Assembly (NCBI RefSeq): GCF_050296195.1
Contig: NZ_JBNKRB010000026.1
Direction: 5' to 3' (one strand)
Length of the DNA stretch: 64,000 nucleotides
Source: Gynuella sp050296195
GTDB lineage: Bacteria > Pseudomonadota > Gammaproteobacteria > Pseudomonadales > Natronospirillaceae
The position numbers and the translations under genes are program-made. Positions 53,376 through 62,109 of this stretch are shown here, one piece after another (the first letter of the stretch is position 1; the number at the start of each line of letters is the position of its first letter). Under the pieces are notes generated by a model that was not told where the DNA came from, searched no databases, and saw only the letters and a list, made by a program, of their open reading frames with translations.

Positions 53376-55388
53376 ATGTCGTGGTTTTTTAAAAAAAACA
53401 AACAAGAAACCTTCACCACCTACCAGGCAAGCCAATACATCCGAGTCCAAGCGATCAGCAGCAAAGACATCAGCCAGGATACTCTTTCAACACTTGATTT
53501 TGGCAAAACCAAAACGGCTCTGGTACTGGCATTTGTTTCACCTCATCTTGAATTTGAAAAAACCCTTAATCACCTTAAACAAGCGATGCCTTTTGTCAGT
53601 CAAGTAATCGGTATCATGACTGCCGGTGAACTGAGTTCCTGCCAGCAACACCTGTATCATTCCGCAGATGGCAGCTGGGATAATATTGTGCTGCAAAGTT
53701 TCAGTCACGATATCGTCGCCAGTTTGGAGGTTCATTCCATTCCCTTATTCAGCGAAGATATTTCATCCGGAAAGATCAAGCTCAGTCTCGAAGAGCGGAT
53801 CCGTAGAATTCGGACAGAAATTAAAAATCTGAAAGTAACGTTGCCAGTCAACTATCAGGACACCGTTGCATTGACGTTTTTTGATGGTATGTCACGAAGT
53901 GAAAATTTCTTTATGCAGGGGCTTTATGCCGCTGATCGTTTTCCATGCTACTTCATCGGAGGTTCCGCTGGCGGCAAACTCGATTTTCAAAAAGCATTAC
54001 TATACGACGGTAAAGAGGTCGCTAAAAACAAAGCCGTTGTCATTTTTCTAAAGCTGGCCAAAGATATTCGCTATGGCATTATGAAGTCCCATAATTTCGA
54101 AAAGACCGGCATGTCATTTATTATCGCCGATTCTGATCCCTACACCCGTGAAGTGCATACTGTCATCCATAACAATGAAGTCATCTCTATCGTCGACGCA
54201 CTATGTAATTTGTTAAACTGTTCTGCTTCTGTTCTGACCGAGAAGATGAGCGATTACACTTTCGGCGTAGAAATCGGCAACGAAATATTTGTCCGTTCGG
54301 TTGCATCGATCAATGCCAACGACCGCAGCGTTAGCTTTTTCTCTGATCTCGGGTTCGGCGATCAACTATTTCTCGTTAAAAGCAAAAATTTTGCCGCCAG
54401 TACCGCATCAGCATTTAATGATTTCATGCGTGGAAAATCCGGAAAGCCAATTGCCATGCTGGCCAATGACTGTATTTTACGGCGGCTCAATAATGCCCAA
54501 AATTTGAACGAGATAACGACATTCAAGGACTTCACGGTAGCTGGCTTTTCAACCTTCGGAGAGCTGCTTGGGGTTCATATGAATCAAACCCTGACAGCAT
54601 TGTTTTTCTTCAAAATCGCTGAAAGTGAGCAATTTTCAGATAACTATACCGACCAGTTTCCATTTCAATATAGTCATTTTCGTGAGTATTTTTTAAAGGC
54701 CCGTATCAACAGCCTGACCCACATTAATCAAATGCAACAATATTCCGGGGCAATTCTGCGGGACTATAAAACGATGACCGGGCATTTGATTGAAAACTAT
54801 AACCGCCTCTCGCAACATGCGTTGTCCAATAATGAGGTGTTGGAAACCATTCAGCAGCAATTGCTCGAATATGTTCAGAACATTGGATCACGGACCGGCG
54901 GCCGCAAGAACCTGCATAGCCAGGTAGAGAATCTGCAAAAAAGCTCCGATGAAGTACTAAGCATTCTAAAAGTAATTTCTGGCATTGCTGATCAAACCAA
55001 TCTGCTGGCTCTGAATGCCGCCATTGAAGCAGCTCGTGCCGGAGATGCCGGTCGCGGTTTTGCTGTCGTTGCCGATGAAGTCCGTCAGCTATCGCGTAAT
55101 ACTCAGGAAAGTCTGGCAAAAACCGGTGATACCATTGATGCTGTCTCAGCGGCAGTGGAGCAGATTTGGAAAGCCATTAACGATACCGAAGAATTCATGA
55201 GCTGGATTACCTCGGGTTCAACATCACTGAATGAACATCTGAACAAGGTGCTGAATTCTTCAGCCGAGGCGACGCAGCAAATTGAGGAATGCACTCGGTA
55301 CATTAATGACATTCAGGGAGAGATTGAGGAAATTGAAACGAAGTCAAACGTCATCGACCATCTGTTCGAACTGGTGAACGGCAAGTAA
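53376..55388 (+). CDS. Soluble FIST-domain chemoreceptor (MCP signalling domain)
   Basis: 670 residues from the ATG at 53376 with GAAGG upstream. Residues 1-430 have the FIST_N and FIST_C sensor domains (FIGGSAGGKLDF; AGFSTFGELLGVHMNQTLT), a ligand-binding fold thought to bind small molecules such as amino acids. A helical MCP signalling domain follows with the conserved hairpin tip (GIADQTNLLALNAAIEAARA, GRGFAVVADEVRQL). No membrane helix, so it is a cytoplasmic receptor. Placed between nif transcription units, but no sigma-54 promoter was found for it. Signal unknown. Confidence 0.88.
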   Translation: MSWFFKKNKQETFTTYQASQYIRVQAISSKDISQDTLSTLDFGKTKTALVLAFVSPHLEFEKTLNHLKQAMPFVSQVIGIMTAGELSSCQQHLYHSADGSWDNIVLQSFSHDIVASLEVHSIPLFSEDISSGKIKLSLEERIRRIRTEIKNLKVTLPVNYQDTVALTFFDGMSRSENFFMQGLYAADRFPCYFIGGSAGGKLDFQKALLYDGKEVAKNKAVVIFLKLAKDIRYGIMKSHNFEKTGMSFIIADSDPYTREVHTVIHNNEVISIVDALCNLLNCSASVLTEKMSDYTFGVEIGNEIFVRSVASINANDRSVSFFSDLGFGDQLFLVKSKNFAASTASAFNDFMRGKSGKPIAMLANDCILRRLNNAQNLNEITTFKDFTVAGFSTFGELLGVHMNQTLTALFFFKIAESEQFSDNYTDQFPFQYSHFREYFLKARINSLTHINQMQQYSGAILRDYKTMTGHLIENYNRLSQHALSNNEVLETIQQQLLEYVQNIGSRTGGRKNLHSQVENLQKSSDEVLSILKVISGIADQTNLLALNAAIEAARAGDAGRGFAVVADEVRQLSRNTQESLAKTGDTIDAVSAAVEQIWKAINDTEEFMSWITSGSTSLNEHLNKVLNSSAEATQQIEECTRYINDIQGEIEEIETKSNVIDHLFELVNGK

Positions 55389-55397
55389 GCCGTTCAC
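55374..55397. terminator. Hairpin at the convergent ends of the receptor and clpX2
   Basis: GTGAACGGC (55374-55382) pairs perfectly with GCCGTTCAC (55389-55397). The receptor's stop codon is in the loop and the clpX2 stop is 2 bp away. No clear U-run. Confidence 0.6.
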
Positions 55398-55398
55398 C

Positions 55399-56700
55399 TC
55401 AAACATCAGCCGCGGTTAAACTGTCAGACTCAGACTCGGCCGCATATTCCTTGTCCACCACCAGTTCCTCCCCCTTTTCCGTGAGCCGGATATCCACCCG
55501 GCACAACTGTACTTCAGACGAAGACGGCAGATGGTACATAGTGTCACGCAAACAGGCCTCCATAACCCCACGCAACCCTCTGGCACCGGTTTTACGAGAG
55601 ACAGCCTGGTGAGCAATATACTGCAACGCTGCATTGGAAAACTCCAACCCCACTCCCTGATAAGCAAATAACTGCTGGTACTGTTTGATCAACGCATCTT
55701 TGGGTTCCTGCAGTACCCGGATCAAATCTGCACTATCCAGTTCCTGCAAGAACGTAATCACTGGAAAACGACCGATAAACTCAGGAATTAAGCCAAACTG
55801 CTGCAAGTCCTCCGGCAGCAACGCCGCGAGCAAATCATTCACAGAAGGTTTTTTACGCTCCAGTGTTGGAACATTAAAACCAATGCCCTGTTTTTCCGGT
55901 TGCATTCTGCTCGCGATCAGCTCCTCCAAACCCGCAAAAGCGCCACCCGCAATAAACAGGATATTTCGCGTATCGACTGTTTTTTCACCTCCCTGAGACT
56001 GGCGGCCCTGGCGCGGATTTCTATTGATTTTAACTTCTGAGCCTTCCACCATCTTCAGTAATGCCTGCTGAACACCTTCACCTGACACATCTCTGCCCGA
56101 AGACGGTCCAGACGATTTGCGGGCCAACTTATCCACCTCATCAATGTACACCATGCCCCATTGGGCCTGATCGATATCACCATCGGCTACATCCACCAAT
56201 CGCTGAATCATGGAGTCGACATCTTCTCCAACGTAGCCGGCCTGAGTGAGTGTCGTGGCATCGACCACGATACAAGGAACGCCAATAATTTTCGCCAGTG
56301 TCCTGACCAGCAATGTCTTGCCGGTACCGGACGGGCCAGCCAGCAACACATTGGATTTTTCCACCTCCACATCACCATCGCCGCAGAAGGTTACGTTTTT
56401 GTCCAGGTTAGTCACCCGTAAATAATGATTGAAGGCTGCGACCGCCAAGGTCGATTTGGCAGCATCCTGACCGATGATAAATTGATCGAGAAATGCTTTG
56501 ATTTCCACCGGTGTTTTAATCTGCTGCTGCAGATTCTTAGCTTGTTTACGTTTTCCCCAACTACTGACTACCTGAAATGCCAATAGCGCACAGGCTTCGC
56601 AGATTCTACCCTCATTACCAGCAATCAGGGGCACGTCCAGACTTTGCGACACACCGCAGAAAGAGCAACATATATTTTCCTGAACGGCGTTTTTAGCCAT
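55399..56700 (-). CDS. clpX2: ClpX-like AAA+ unfoldase of the nif cluster (ClpX2)
   Basis: 433 residues from the ATG at 56700 with GGAGGTTAACC before it. N-terminal zinc-binding domain (CSFCGVSQSL, CEACALL), Walker A GPSGTGKTLLVRTLA, Walker B MVYIDEVDKLA, C-terminal AAA lid (KTGARGLRGVMEACLRDTMY). It is a second, nif-located ClpX, as in Azotobacter vinelandii where clpX2 follows nifM and is linked to turnover of NifB and NifEN. Last gene of the nifV operon, 20 bp after nifM. Confidence 0.92.
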   Translation of the reverse strand: MAKNAVQENICCSFCGVSQSLDVPLIAGNEGRICEACALLAFQVVSSWGKRKQAKNLQQQIKTPVEIKAFLDQFIIGQDAAKSTLAVAAFNHYLRVTNLDKNVTFCGDGDVEVEKSNVLLAGPSGTGKTLLVRTLAKIIGVPCIVVDATTLTQAGYVGEDVDSMIQRLVDVADGDIDQAQWGMVYIDEVDKLARKSSGPSSGRDVSGEGVQQALLKMVEGSEVKINRNPRQGRQSQGGEKTVDTRNILFIAGGAFAGLEELIASRMQPEKQGIGFNVPTLERKKPSVNDLLAALLPEDLQQFGLIPEFIGRFPVITFLQELDSADLIRVLQEPKDALIKQYQQLFAYQGVGLEFSNAALQYIAHQAVSRKTGARGLRGVMEACLRDTMYHLPSSSEVQLCRVDIRLTEKGEELVVDKEYAAESESDSLTAADV

Positions 56701-56719
56701 ATGGTTAACCTCCAAACGT

Positions 56720-57577
56720 TCAGTTACGCAGCGACACCAGCCATTGTTTTTGGTGCACTTTACGGCGCTGCTCAGTGAGATGATTCCGCAACGTGTCAGC
56801 CACCTGAGATAATGGCATAACACCCGCTGAATGAATTTTTTCACACAACAACAGATGCCAGCCCAGCTCCGATTCCACCACTGGGCTTAATTGCCCCTCT
56901 GACAGTTGAAACAATACCTGGTCCAGCTGTGGATACAGCAAACCGGGTTTGATTTCACCCAGCAGCCCACCATTCAAAGCAGTAGGACATTCAGAATGCT
57001 TGGCCGCCTGCTCCTGGAAACGGTTGATTTTTTTCTGCAGCCGCCGCGCAATGGCCGTTATTTTTTCCAGTGCCTGCTCGCGTCTACTGCCATCCAGTTG
57101 CTCGTTAATGGTAATCAATATATGACGGGCAATACGAGTTTCCGGTTTTTCGAATTGCTTAGGATGCATGTAGTAGTAAAGTTCAATGTCTGTGTCATCA
57201 ACCTCGGCCACCTCCCCACCAACGCGGTCCAGTACCGCATCGACCCACAATTCACGAGTCAGTGCTTCGACAAAAGTGTCATCATTCAAACCATGTTGCG
57301 CCAGCGCTGCAGAAAATTCTTCCGGCTGTTCATAACGCTGCTGGATTTCCTGTAATGCCTTTTGAATTTCTGTTTCTGGAACGCTCAGTCCCATGGCCTG
57401 ATCACTTGACAGTACTTTATGTTCCAGCTCGTACTTGCGCGCGACGACGGTTTCAACCCGCTCTCGCTGCTGTTGATCGAGTTCATCAATGGAGCATTCA
57501 AACAACTGTTGAACCACACTCAAACGATGGTAGGCCAAACTATATTCAATAGGTTGATTCGTTGGCACAGGTTTCAT
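56720..57577 (-). CDS. nifM: Nitrogenase Fe-protein maturation isomerase NifM
   Basis: 285 residues. N-terminal helical region, then a parvulin-type peptidyl-prolyl isomerase domain (RIARHILITINE, HSECPTALNGGLLGEIKPG, ESELGWHLLLCEKIH). NifM is needed to make active Fe protein (NifH). The start is preceded by GGAGGAGG and overlaps the nifZ stop (ATGA). Confidence 0.93.
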   Translation of the reverse strand: MKPVPTNQPIEYSLAYHRLSVVQQLFECSIDELDQQQRERVETVVARKYELEHKVLSSDQAMGLSVPETEIQKALQEIQQRYEQPEEFSAALAQHGLNDDTFVEALTRELWVDAVLDRVGGEVAEVDDTDIELYYYMHPKQFEKPETRIARHILITINEQLDGSRREQALEKITAIARRLQKKINRFQEQAAKHSECPTALNGGLLGEIKPGLLYPQLDQVLFQLSEGQLSPVVESELGWHLLLCEKIHSAGVMPLSQVADTLRNHLTEQRRKVHQKQWLVSLRN

Positions 57578-58014
57578 GGTTCTACCTCCTCCAGTACAGA
57601 TTCCGGTAACTGAAACGTGCGTGCCCGAAACCGCACGTGGTAGTGGAACGCGGTATGACTTTCTCTGACCACCTTAACGATCTCTCCATGCTCCCCCAGG
57701 TCAGCAATGATTTCGCCATTAACCGACAATGGTCGGGTGGTCTGCACCTGATCGCGAAACTCAAAATTGTTTGGCAACCACTCTACATCTGCGGGTATCA
57801 ATTCCTCACCGCGACAACCGACAGTGCGATTTTCCTTGAGGAAATGTACCCGATAGATCAGTTGATCCTGAAGGTAAGTGCCGACATCATACACACACCC
57901 AACAGCCCCTCGACGGATCAACAATTCCCCGACTTCCCTTCCGGGGTAAGTGCCGTCGTTTCGAACATTTCTGATCAGTCTGACTTCTGAACCATATTCA
58001 AATTCAGGGCGCAT
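57574..58014 (-). CDS. nifZ: NifZ, MoFe-protein P-cluster maturation factor
   Basis: 146 residues with the NifZ SH3-like core (YGSEVRLIRNVRNDGTYPGRE, LLIRRGAVGCVYDVGTYLQD). It helps form the second P-cluster of NifDK. Follows nifW by 2 bp. Confidence 0.92.
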   Translation of the reverse strand: MRPEFEYGSEVRLIRNVRNDGTYPGREVGELLIRRGAVGCVYDVGTYLQDQLIYRVHFLKENRTVGCRGEELIPADVEWLPNNFEFRDQVQTTRPLSVNGEIIADLGEHGEIVKVVRESHTAFHYHVRFRARTFQLPESVLEEVEP

Positions 58015-58016
58015 GG

Positions 58017-58337
58017 TTATGAACCTAATAATTGATCGACTGATACAAAACCTGGTTGTGATTGTTTAAAAACTTTAAACACTTTTTCCGTCTGTGCATC
58101 GGAGTGAACAAAGTCATCATAGGCACGACTCAGCAGTCGCTGGTATACCATTCTGAGTGCCTCGTCCGACTCCGGCAGCTGGGCTTCAACCTGGGCCAGA
58201 TAATCATGAAACCGTTGCATGATATGCAGACGGTTGATGTGGACGACAGACGAGTCAAACCCGACTTCAAAAAAATTCAAAAAATCCTCGGCGGAACTCA
58301 GTTCTTCCATCGCCTCTGTCAAGCTAAGATCATTCAT
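58017..58337 (-). CDS. nifW: NifW, nitrogenase protective/assembly protein
   Basis: 106 residues from the ATG at 58337 (GGAGGG upstream). Family pattern at the start, LTEAMEELSSAEDFLNFFEV, and RVYQRLLSRAYDDFV-like end helices. Acts with NifZ on the MoFe protein. The start overlaps the preceding stop as TGATG. Confidence 0.92.
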   Translation of the reverse strand: MNDLSLTEAMEELSSAEDFLNFFEVGFDSSVVHINRLHIMQRFHDYLAQVEAQLPESDEALRMVYQRLLSRAYDDFVHSDAQTEKVFKVFKQSQPGFVSVDQLLGS

Positions 58338-58870
58338 CAATAACCCTCCGATACCAAACATTCAACGCCTCTTTCGCGCAGTCGCTGATGTTCAGCAACG
58401 GTCAACAACATCTGCGCACCAATACGGTCACGACTGTCCAGCTCCACCACTTTGGTCAGCATCGCAGCCGCTTCGTCGATCCGTCCCTGGCGTAAATTTA
58501 AATAACCGGCACCTTTCAGGGCATAAAGGTACAACCTGACCAGCTGGAAGGATTGCATGATGCCCCAACCCAAATCGTTCATATTGATATCCTGCCACTT
58601 AGGTGGAAAACCGATTCGGGCAGCGATCACCCGCAACACTTTTGCGGTAATCGTCAGAGCATCCTCATATCGATACTGATAAAAATAATAACGATACAGG
58701 GCCACCAATACAGTCAGGTTTTCCGGTGCCATAAACAGGGCTCTCATTAACAGATCCTCAGCCAGAGGCGCCCCGTATTGTTCGGCTGCCTGTTCAATCA
58801 ATGCCATTACATCTGCTCTTGTGTGCTCTTCAAAATAAAGTTGTCCGCCATCAAATGCCAATAAGTCCAT
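58337..58870 (-). CDS. TPR-like protein inside the nif operon
   Basis: 177 residues from the ATG at 58870, with GGGAG before it. Helical repeats suggest a tetratricopeptide fold (EDLLMRALFMAPENLTVLVA, YRYEDALTITAKVL, LYLYALKGAGYLNLRQGRID). It is coupled at both ends by TGATG overlaps with cysE and nifW, so it is a true member of the operon. I do not know a named Nif protein that matches; a scaffold for NifW/NifZ/NifM-dependent assembly is an inference. Confidence 0.75.
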   Translation of the reverse strand: MDLLAFDGGQLYFEEHTRADVMALIEQAAEQYGAPLAEDLLMRALFMAPENLTVLVALYRYYFYQYRYEDALTITAKVLRVIAARIGFPPKWQDINMNDLGWGIMQSFQLVRLYLYALKGAGYLNLRQGRIDEAAAMLTKVVELDSRDRIGAQMLLTVAEHQRLRERGVECLVSEGY

Positions 58871-59643
58871 CAGAGACTCCCAATACATTTTTGTTCACAA
58901 ATTTCGTTATCCGGCTGACAATTGGCGACGATTTCATCCACTCGTGCAGGAGACTGATTGCGTGCCAGCGCCACTTCTGTTTCCAGCCGTTCTATACGTT
59001 CCAACAAACAGCTCATAACTTTTCCCACCGGATCGGGAATGAGGTGATGATCAAGATCAAAACCATATGGGTTCTGTTCTCCTGCCGGTCGAACCTTAAC
59101 GACCTTTCCGGGAATACCCACCACGGTGCAAGCGTCCGGCACATCTGATACCACAACAGAATTTGCTCCGACCCGGCATTGGCTGCCGATGACGATGGGC
59201 CCCAATATCTTGGCACCCGCACCAACCATGACCCCGTCTCCCAAAGTCGGGTGACGCTTGCCTTTTTTCCAGCTGGTGCCACCTAATGTCACACCATGAT
59301 AGAGAGTCACGTTATTGCCTAATATGGCTGTTTCACCAATCACCACTCCAGCACCATGGTCGATAAAACAACTCTCACCAATTTGTGCACCCGGATGAAT
59401 ATCCACATTGGTAATCATGCGCATAAAAAATGCGCAAAAACGGGCCGCAAAATGAAAACCGCCATGCCATAAGCGATGACTTAACCGATGCACCAGAATG
59501 GCATGTACTCCCGGATAGATCATCAGTACTTCCAGAGCACTGCGGGCGGCGGGATCACGTTCCAGTGCGGATTTCAAATCACGTCGCCACTGTTGCCACA
59601 AAGAGCTGGTTTGAGAAGTACGGACATTGCTGTGCGAGGTCAT
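58870..59643 (-). CDS. cysE: Serine O-acetyltransferase (nif-linked CysE)
   Basis: 257 residues. Left-handed beta-helix acyltransferase with the CysE signature (DIHPGAQIGESCFIDHGAG, then VTLYHGVTLGGTSWKKGKRH). Makes O-acetylserine for cysteine synthesis. As in Azotobacter, a nif-linked copy beside nifV raises cysteine supply for NifS-driven Fe-S cluster building. Start overlaps the nifV stop (ATGA). Confidence 0.93.
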   Translation of the reverse strand: MTSHSNVRTSQTSSLWQQWRRDLKSALERDPAARSALEVLMIYPGVHAILVHRLSHRLWHGGFHFAARFCAFFMRMITNVDIHPGAQIGESCFIDHGAGVVIGETAILGNNVTLYHGVTLGGTSWKKGKRHPTLGDGVMVGAGAKILGPIVIGSQCRVGANSVVVSDVPDACTVVGIPGKVVKVRPAGEQNPYGFDLDHHLIPDPVGKVMSCLLERIERLETEVALARNQSPARVDEIVANCQPDNEICEQKCIGSL

Positions 59644-60848
59644 TGGATACCTCCCGGATAGTCGGAGTTATACAAGGGTTCAGACATTTGGATCTCTTCG
59701 TGGTTTAGCAGGGTTGCTGCCACCAGGTCGTTATAAAATGTTTGCAGATCCAGCGTTAATGGAGAGCGTTTATGGTCTGTCGAGAAACGACGAACCTGTT
59801 GTAATAGTGGCGCCACCTGCCAGTCACTCAGTTCTATGCCCAGTTCCCGATAGGCATTTCTGATCATTTTGCCACCGGAATGTTTACCTAGTACCAGCTG
59901 ATGCGAACGACCTAACAAACAGGGGTCTAGACCCTGATAGTTGAGCGGATCTTTTAACAGTCCATCCACATGAATGCCGGCTTCATGAGTAAAGACGCCT
60001 TCCCCCACCACACTTTTCTGCCAACCCACCTGACGACCGGAGGCCCTTTGCACAAGCTGGGAAAGGTGAGTCAGGTGACGGCTGTCCACTCCGGTTTCGA
60101 TCTGATAAAGATGGCGCAAAGCCAGCACCGACTCTTCCAAGGCCGCATTGCCGGCACGCTCTCCCAATCCATTGACGGTGGTATTGATGTGGGTTGCGCC
60201 GCCTTTAACGGCAGCCAGGGTGTTGGCGGTGGCCAGCCCAAAATCATTATGGGCATGCATCTCCAGCTCGATATCATGACAACGATGTAACGCCTGGAAG
60301 GTTTCAATAACCTGGAAGGGTTCCAGAATACCGACGGTATCAGCGTAACGGATACGTCGGGCTCCAGCGATTGCCGCGATGTCGATCACCCGATGCAGGA
60401 AATCCGGATCTGCCCGCGAGGCATCCTCACATCCCAGACAAACATCCAGACCAGCATCCAGCGCCTGCGGCACGATTGTCTGGATCTGTTTAATGACATA
60501 GTCCCGGTCACGACCGAGTTTGCGGGTAATCTGTTGATTGGATACCGGTACCGACAGGTCCACCATGTTTACCCCGGTATTGACCGCTGCATCGAGATCA
60601 AAACGGCTTAAACGACACCATGCCAGCATGCGGGCCGGCAGTTTCAATCCGGTAATCGCACGCATGACGTCCTGTTCTTCAGGCCCCATGGCCGGAATAC
60701 CGATTTCCAGTTCTGGAACACCGGCTGCGACCAAACCCTGTGCAATGGCAATTTTTTCTTCAGCACTGAACGCCACACCAGCACTTTGTTCTCCGTCGCG
60801 CAGGGTAGTGTCGTCAATGATGACCTGATGACCGCTTGTTTGATTCAT
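59640..60848 (-). CDS. nifV: Homocitrate synthase NifV
   Basis: 402 residues of the DRE-TIM family: DTTLRDGEQSAGVAFS at the start with the catalytic Arg and metal-binding Asp, EMHAHNDFGLATANT with the metal-binding histidines, and HEAGIHVDGLLKDP near the end. Condenses 2-oxoglutarate with acetyl-CoA to homocitrate, the organic part of FeMo-co. First gene of the operon; a sigma-54 promoter and a NifA site precede it. Confidence 0.95.
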   Translation of the reverse strand: MNQTSGHQVIIDDTTLRDGEQSAGVAFSAEEKIAIAQGLVAAGVPELEIGIPAMGPEEQDVMRAITGLKLPARMLAWCRLSRFDLDAAVNTGVNMVDLSVPVSNQQITRKLGRDRDYVIKQIQTIVPQALDAGLDVCLGCEDASRADPDFLHRVIDIAAIAGARRIRYADTVGILEPFQVIETFQALHRCHDIELEMHAHNDFGLATANTLAAVKGGATHINTTVNGLGERAGNAALEESVLALRHLYQIETGVDSRHLTHLSQLVQRASGRQVGWQKSVVGEGVFTHEAGIHVDGLLKDPLNYQGLDPCLLGRSHQLVLGKHSGGKMIRNAYRELGIELSDWQVAPLLQQVRRFSTDHKRSPLTLDLQTFYNDLVAATLLNHEEIQMSEPLYNSDYPGGIQ

Positions 60849-60882
60849 GGCCCGCTCCCGGCAGTTCTTCCGAGAGTACTGA

Positions 60883-60898
60883 TGCAGCCGTCGTTCCA
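60883..60898 (-). promoter_or_regulatory. Sigma-54 promoter of the nifV operon
   Basis: On the minus strand TGGAACGACGGCTGCA keeps the essential GG and GC with the right spacing and differs from the consensus at two other positions. Between it and the NifA site is AATCAGTAGGTTA (60916-60928), which fits the IHF consensus at 12 of 13 positions. Confidence 0.7.
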
Positions 60899-60980
60899 GT
60901 TTTTTTTATCTTTAAAATCAGTAGGTTAACAATTCAGCGTCGTTATTCGACCACGACAAACTGAACATTGAAAGCAGCAT

Positions 60981-60996
60981 TGTTGGGAATGCGACA
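60981..60996. promoter_or_regulatory. NifA upstream activator site of nifV
   Basis: Exact TGT-N10-ACA, 83 bp from the -24 element. Confidence 0.75.
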
Positions 60997-61026
60997 ACGG
61001 CGTTGGCACATTATGGCGTGCAAGGC

Positions 61027-61404
61027 TTAATTCAGATCACTGGCAAATTGCTTGAGAGTATCCATGGGTATTACATCGAGAGCCCGTTTATGAGTTGCCT
61101 GTAACACAACTTTGGGTGCCATCCCCATATCAAACGCTTCTTTCCAACGCGCAGCACAGAGACACCAATGATCCCCAGGTCTTAATCCTGGGAAACCAAA
61201 CTCGGGATTTGGTGTGCTTAGATCATTGCCACGAAAACGTGAAAATTCCAGAAACTCACGATTGACCACGACACAAACTGTATGGGAGCCGTAGTCCTCT
61301 ATGCAGGTGTTACAGCATCCATCACGAAAAAAACCGGTCAGTGGATCCATGGCACATGGAATCAATGGTTGATCAAAGACGTTGAGAGATTCTTCCTGTT
61401 GCAT
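61027..61404 (-). CDS. DUF2237 family protein
   Basis: 125 residues from the ATG at 61404, with CAGGAGACC before it. Conserved cysteine-rich start (CAMDPLTGFFRDGCCNT) and GRPGDHWCLCAARWKEA-type core (here LRPGDHWCLCAARWKEAF). Function of the family unknown. Reads toward nifV but upstream of its promoter, so it is separate from the nif operon. Confidence 0.85.
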   Translation of the reverse strand: MQQEESLNVFDQPLIPCAMDPLTGFFRDGCCNTCIEDYGSHTVCVVVNREFLEFSRFRGNDLSTPNPEFGFPGLRPGDHWCLCAARWKEAFDMGMAPKVVLQATHKRALDVIPMDTLKQFASDLN

Positions 61405-61494
61405 ATCGGTCTCCTGGCAGAAGGTTAATTGACACTGAAGCCACTCTGCCCAAATCACACATTTTGATACGTCATCATATTTACGAGCAAAAAA

Positions 61495-61516
61495 AAGGCA
61501 TGTTTACACATGCCTT
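61495..61516 (-). terminator. Rho-independent terminator of the cytochrome c' gene
   Basis: AAGGCATGT (61495-61503) pairs with ACATGCCTT (61508-61516); on the minus strand it is followed by a run of T. It lies 38 bp after the cytochrome stop. Confidence 0.9.
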
Positions 61517-61554
61517 ATGGTTTGCCACTTTTTCTCGCTCTGGGCAGAAACTAA

Positions 61555-62013
61555 TCAGTCTTCTTTGAATTTCTTATGGCAACCACCGCATGCATCACCC
61601 ACTGCACCGATGTTTTTCCGTAACTCACCTAAGCCATTTCCGGCAGCACTGGCCAGTGTTTCACTGCCTTTTTTCAGGTCGTCGAGATAACCGGCGGCCT
61701 GAGAGAAGTTTTTCCACAAATCAGCCTTGGCTTCAGTCTCGTCTCCAAGAGCATCCATATCGGATCCTGCCGGCCACATAGAAGCATTGTTCATCATTGC
61801 CGCATATTTCAGATTATTCGCTGCCGCTGAAGCCAGGTCAGCGTCATAATCCATTTTCCCCCGCGCCATAGCACCAAGGATTCCCATATTATAGCCCAGG
61901 ACTTCCATATACGCCTGACGGCCTTCTACTTGCTTCTCAAAATCAGCGGCAGATGCCATACCGGACAGGGCCAAAGCAGCAGCAAGCGGGACTACTTTTA
62001 AAATTGTTTTCAT
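61555..62013 (-). CDS. Cytochrome c'
   Basis: 152 residues from the ATG at 62013 (GGAGAGC upstream), with a Sec signal peptide (VPLAAALALSGMASA). Four-helix cytochrome c' with the single haem site near the C-terminus (DACGGCHKKFKED). Periplasmic; the family binds NO and can protect against nitrosative stress, which would fit the nitrite/hydroxylamine-type cytochromes in this window. Divergent from the LysR gene. Confidence 0.92.
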   Translation of the reverse strand: MKTILKVVPLAAALALSGMASAADFEKQVEGRQAYMEVLGYNMGILGAMARGKMDYDADLASAAANNLKYAAMMNNASMWPAGSDMDALGDETEAKADLWKNFSQAAGYLDDLKKGSETLASAAGNGLGELRKNIGAVGDACGGCHKKFKED

Positions 62014-62109
62014 AAGCTCTCCATTAAACTCTCTATCTGTGGGGTGAAAACGAAATATAGCTGTGCAAAAATTCAGGTCAATTAGCGAAAAGTGCAGAAT
62101 AGGTGTGCA

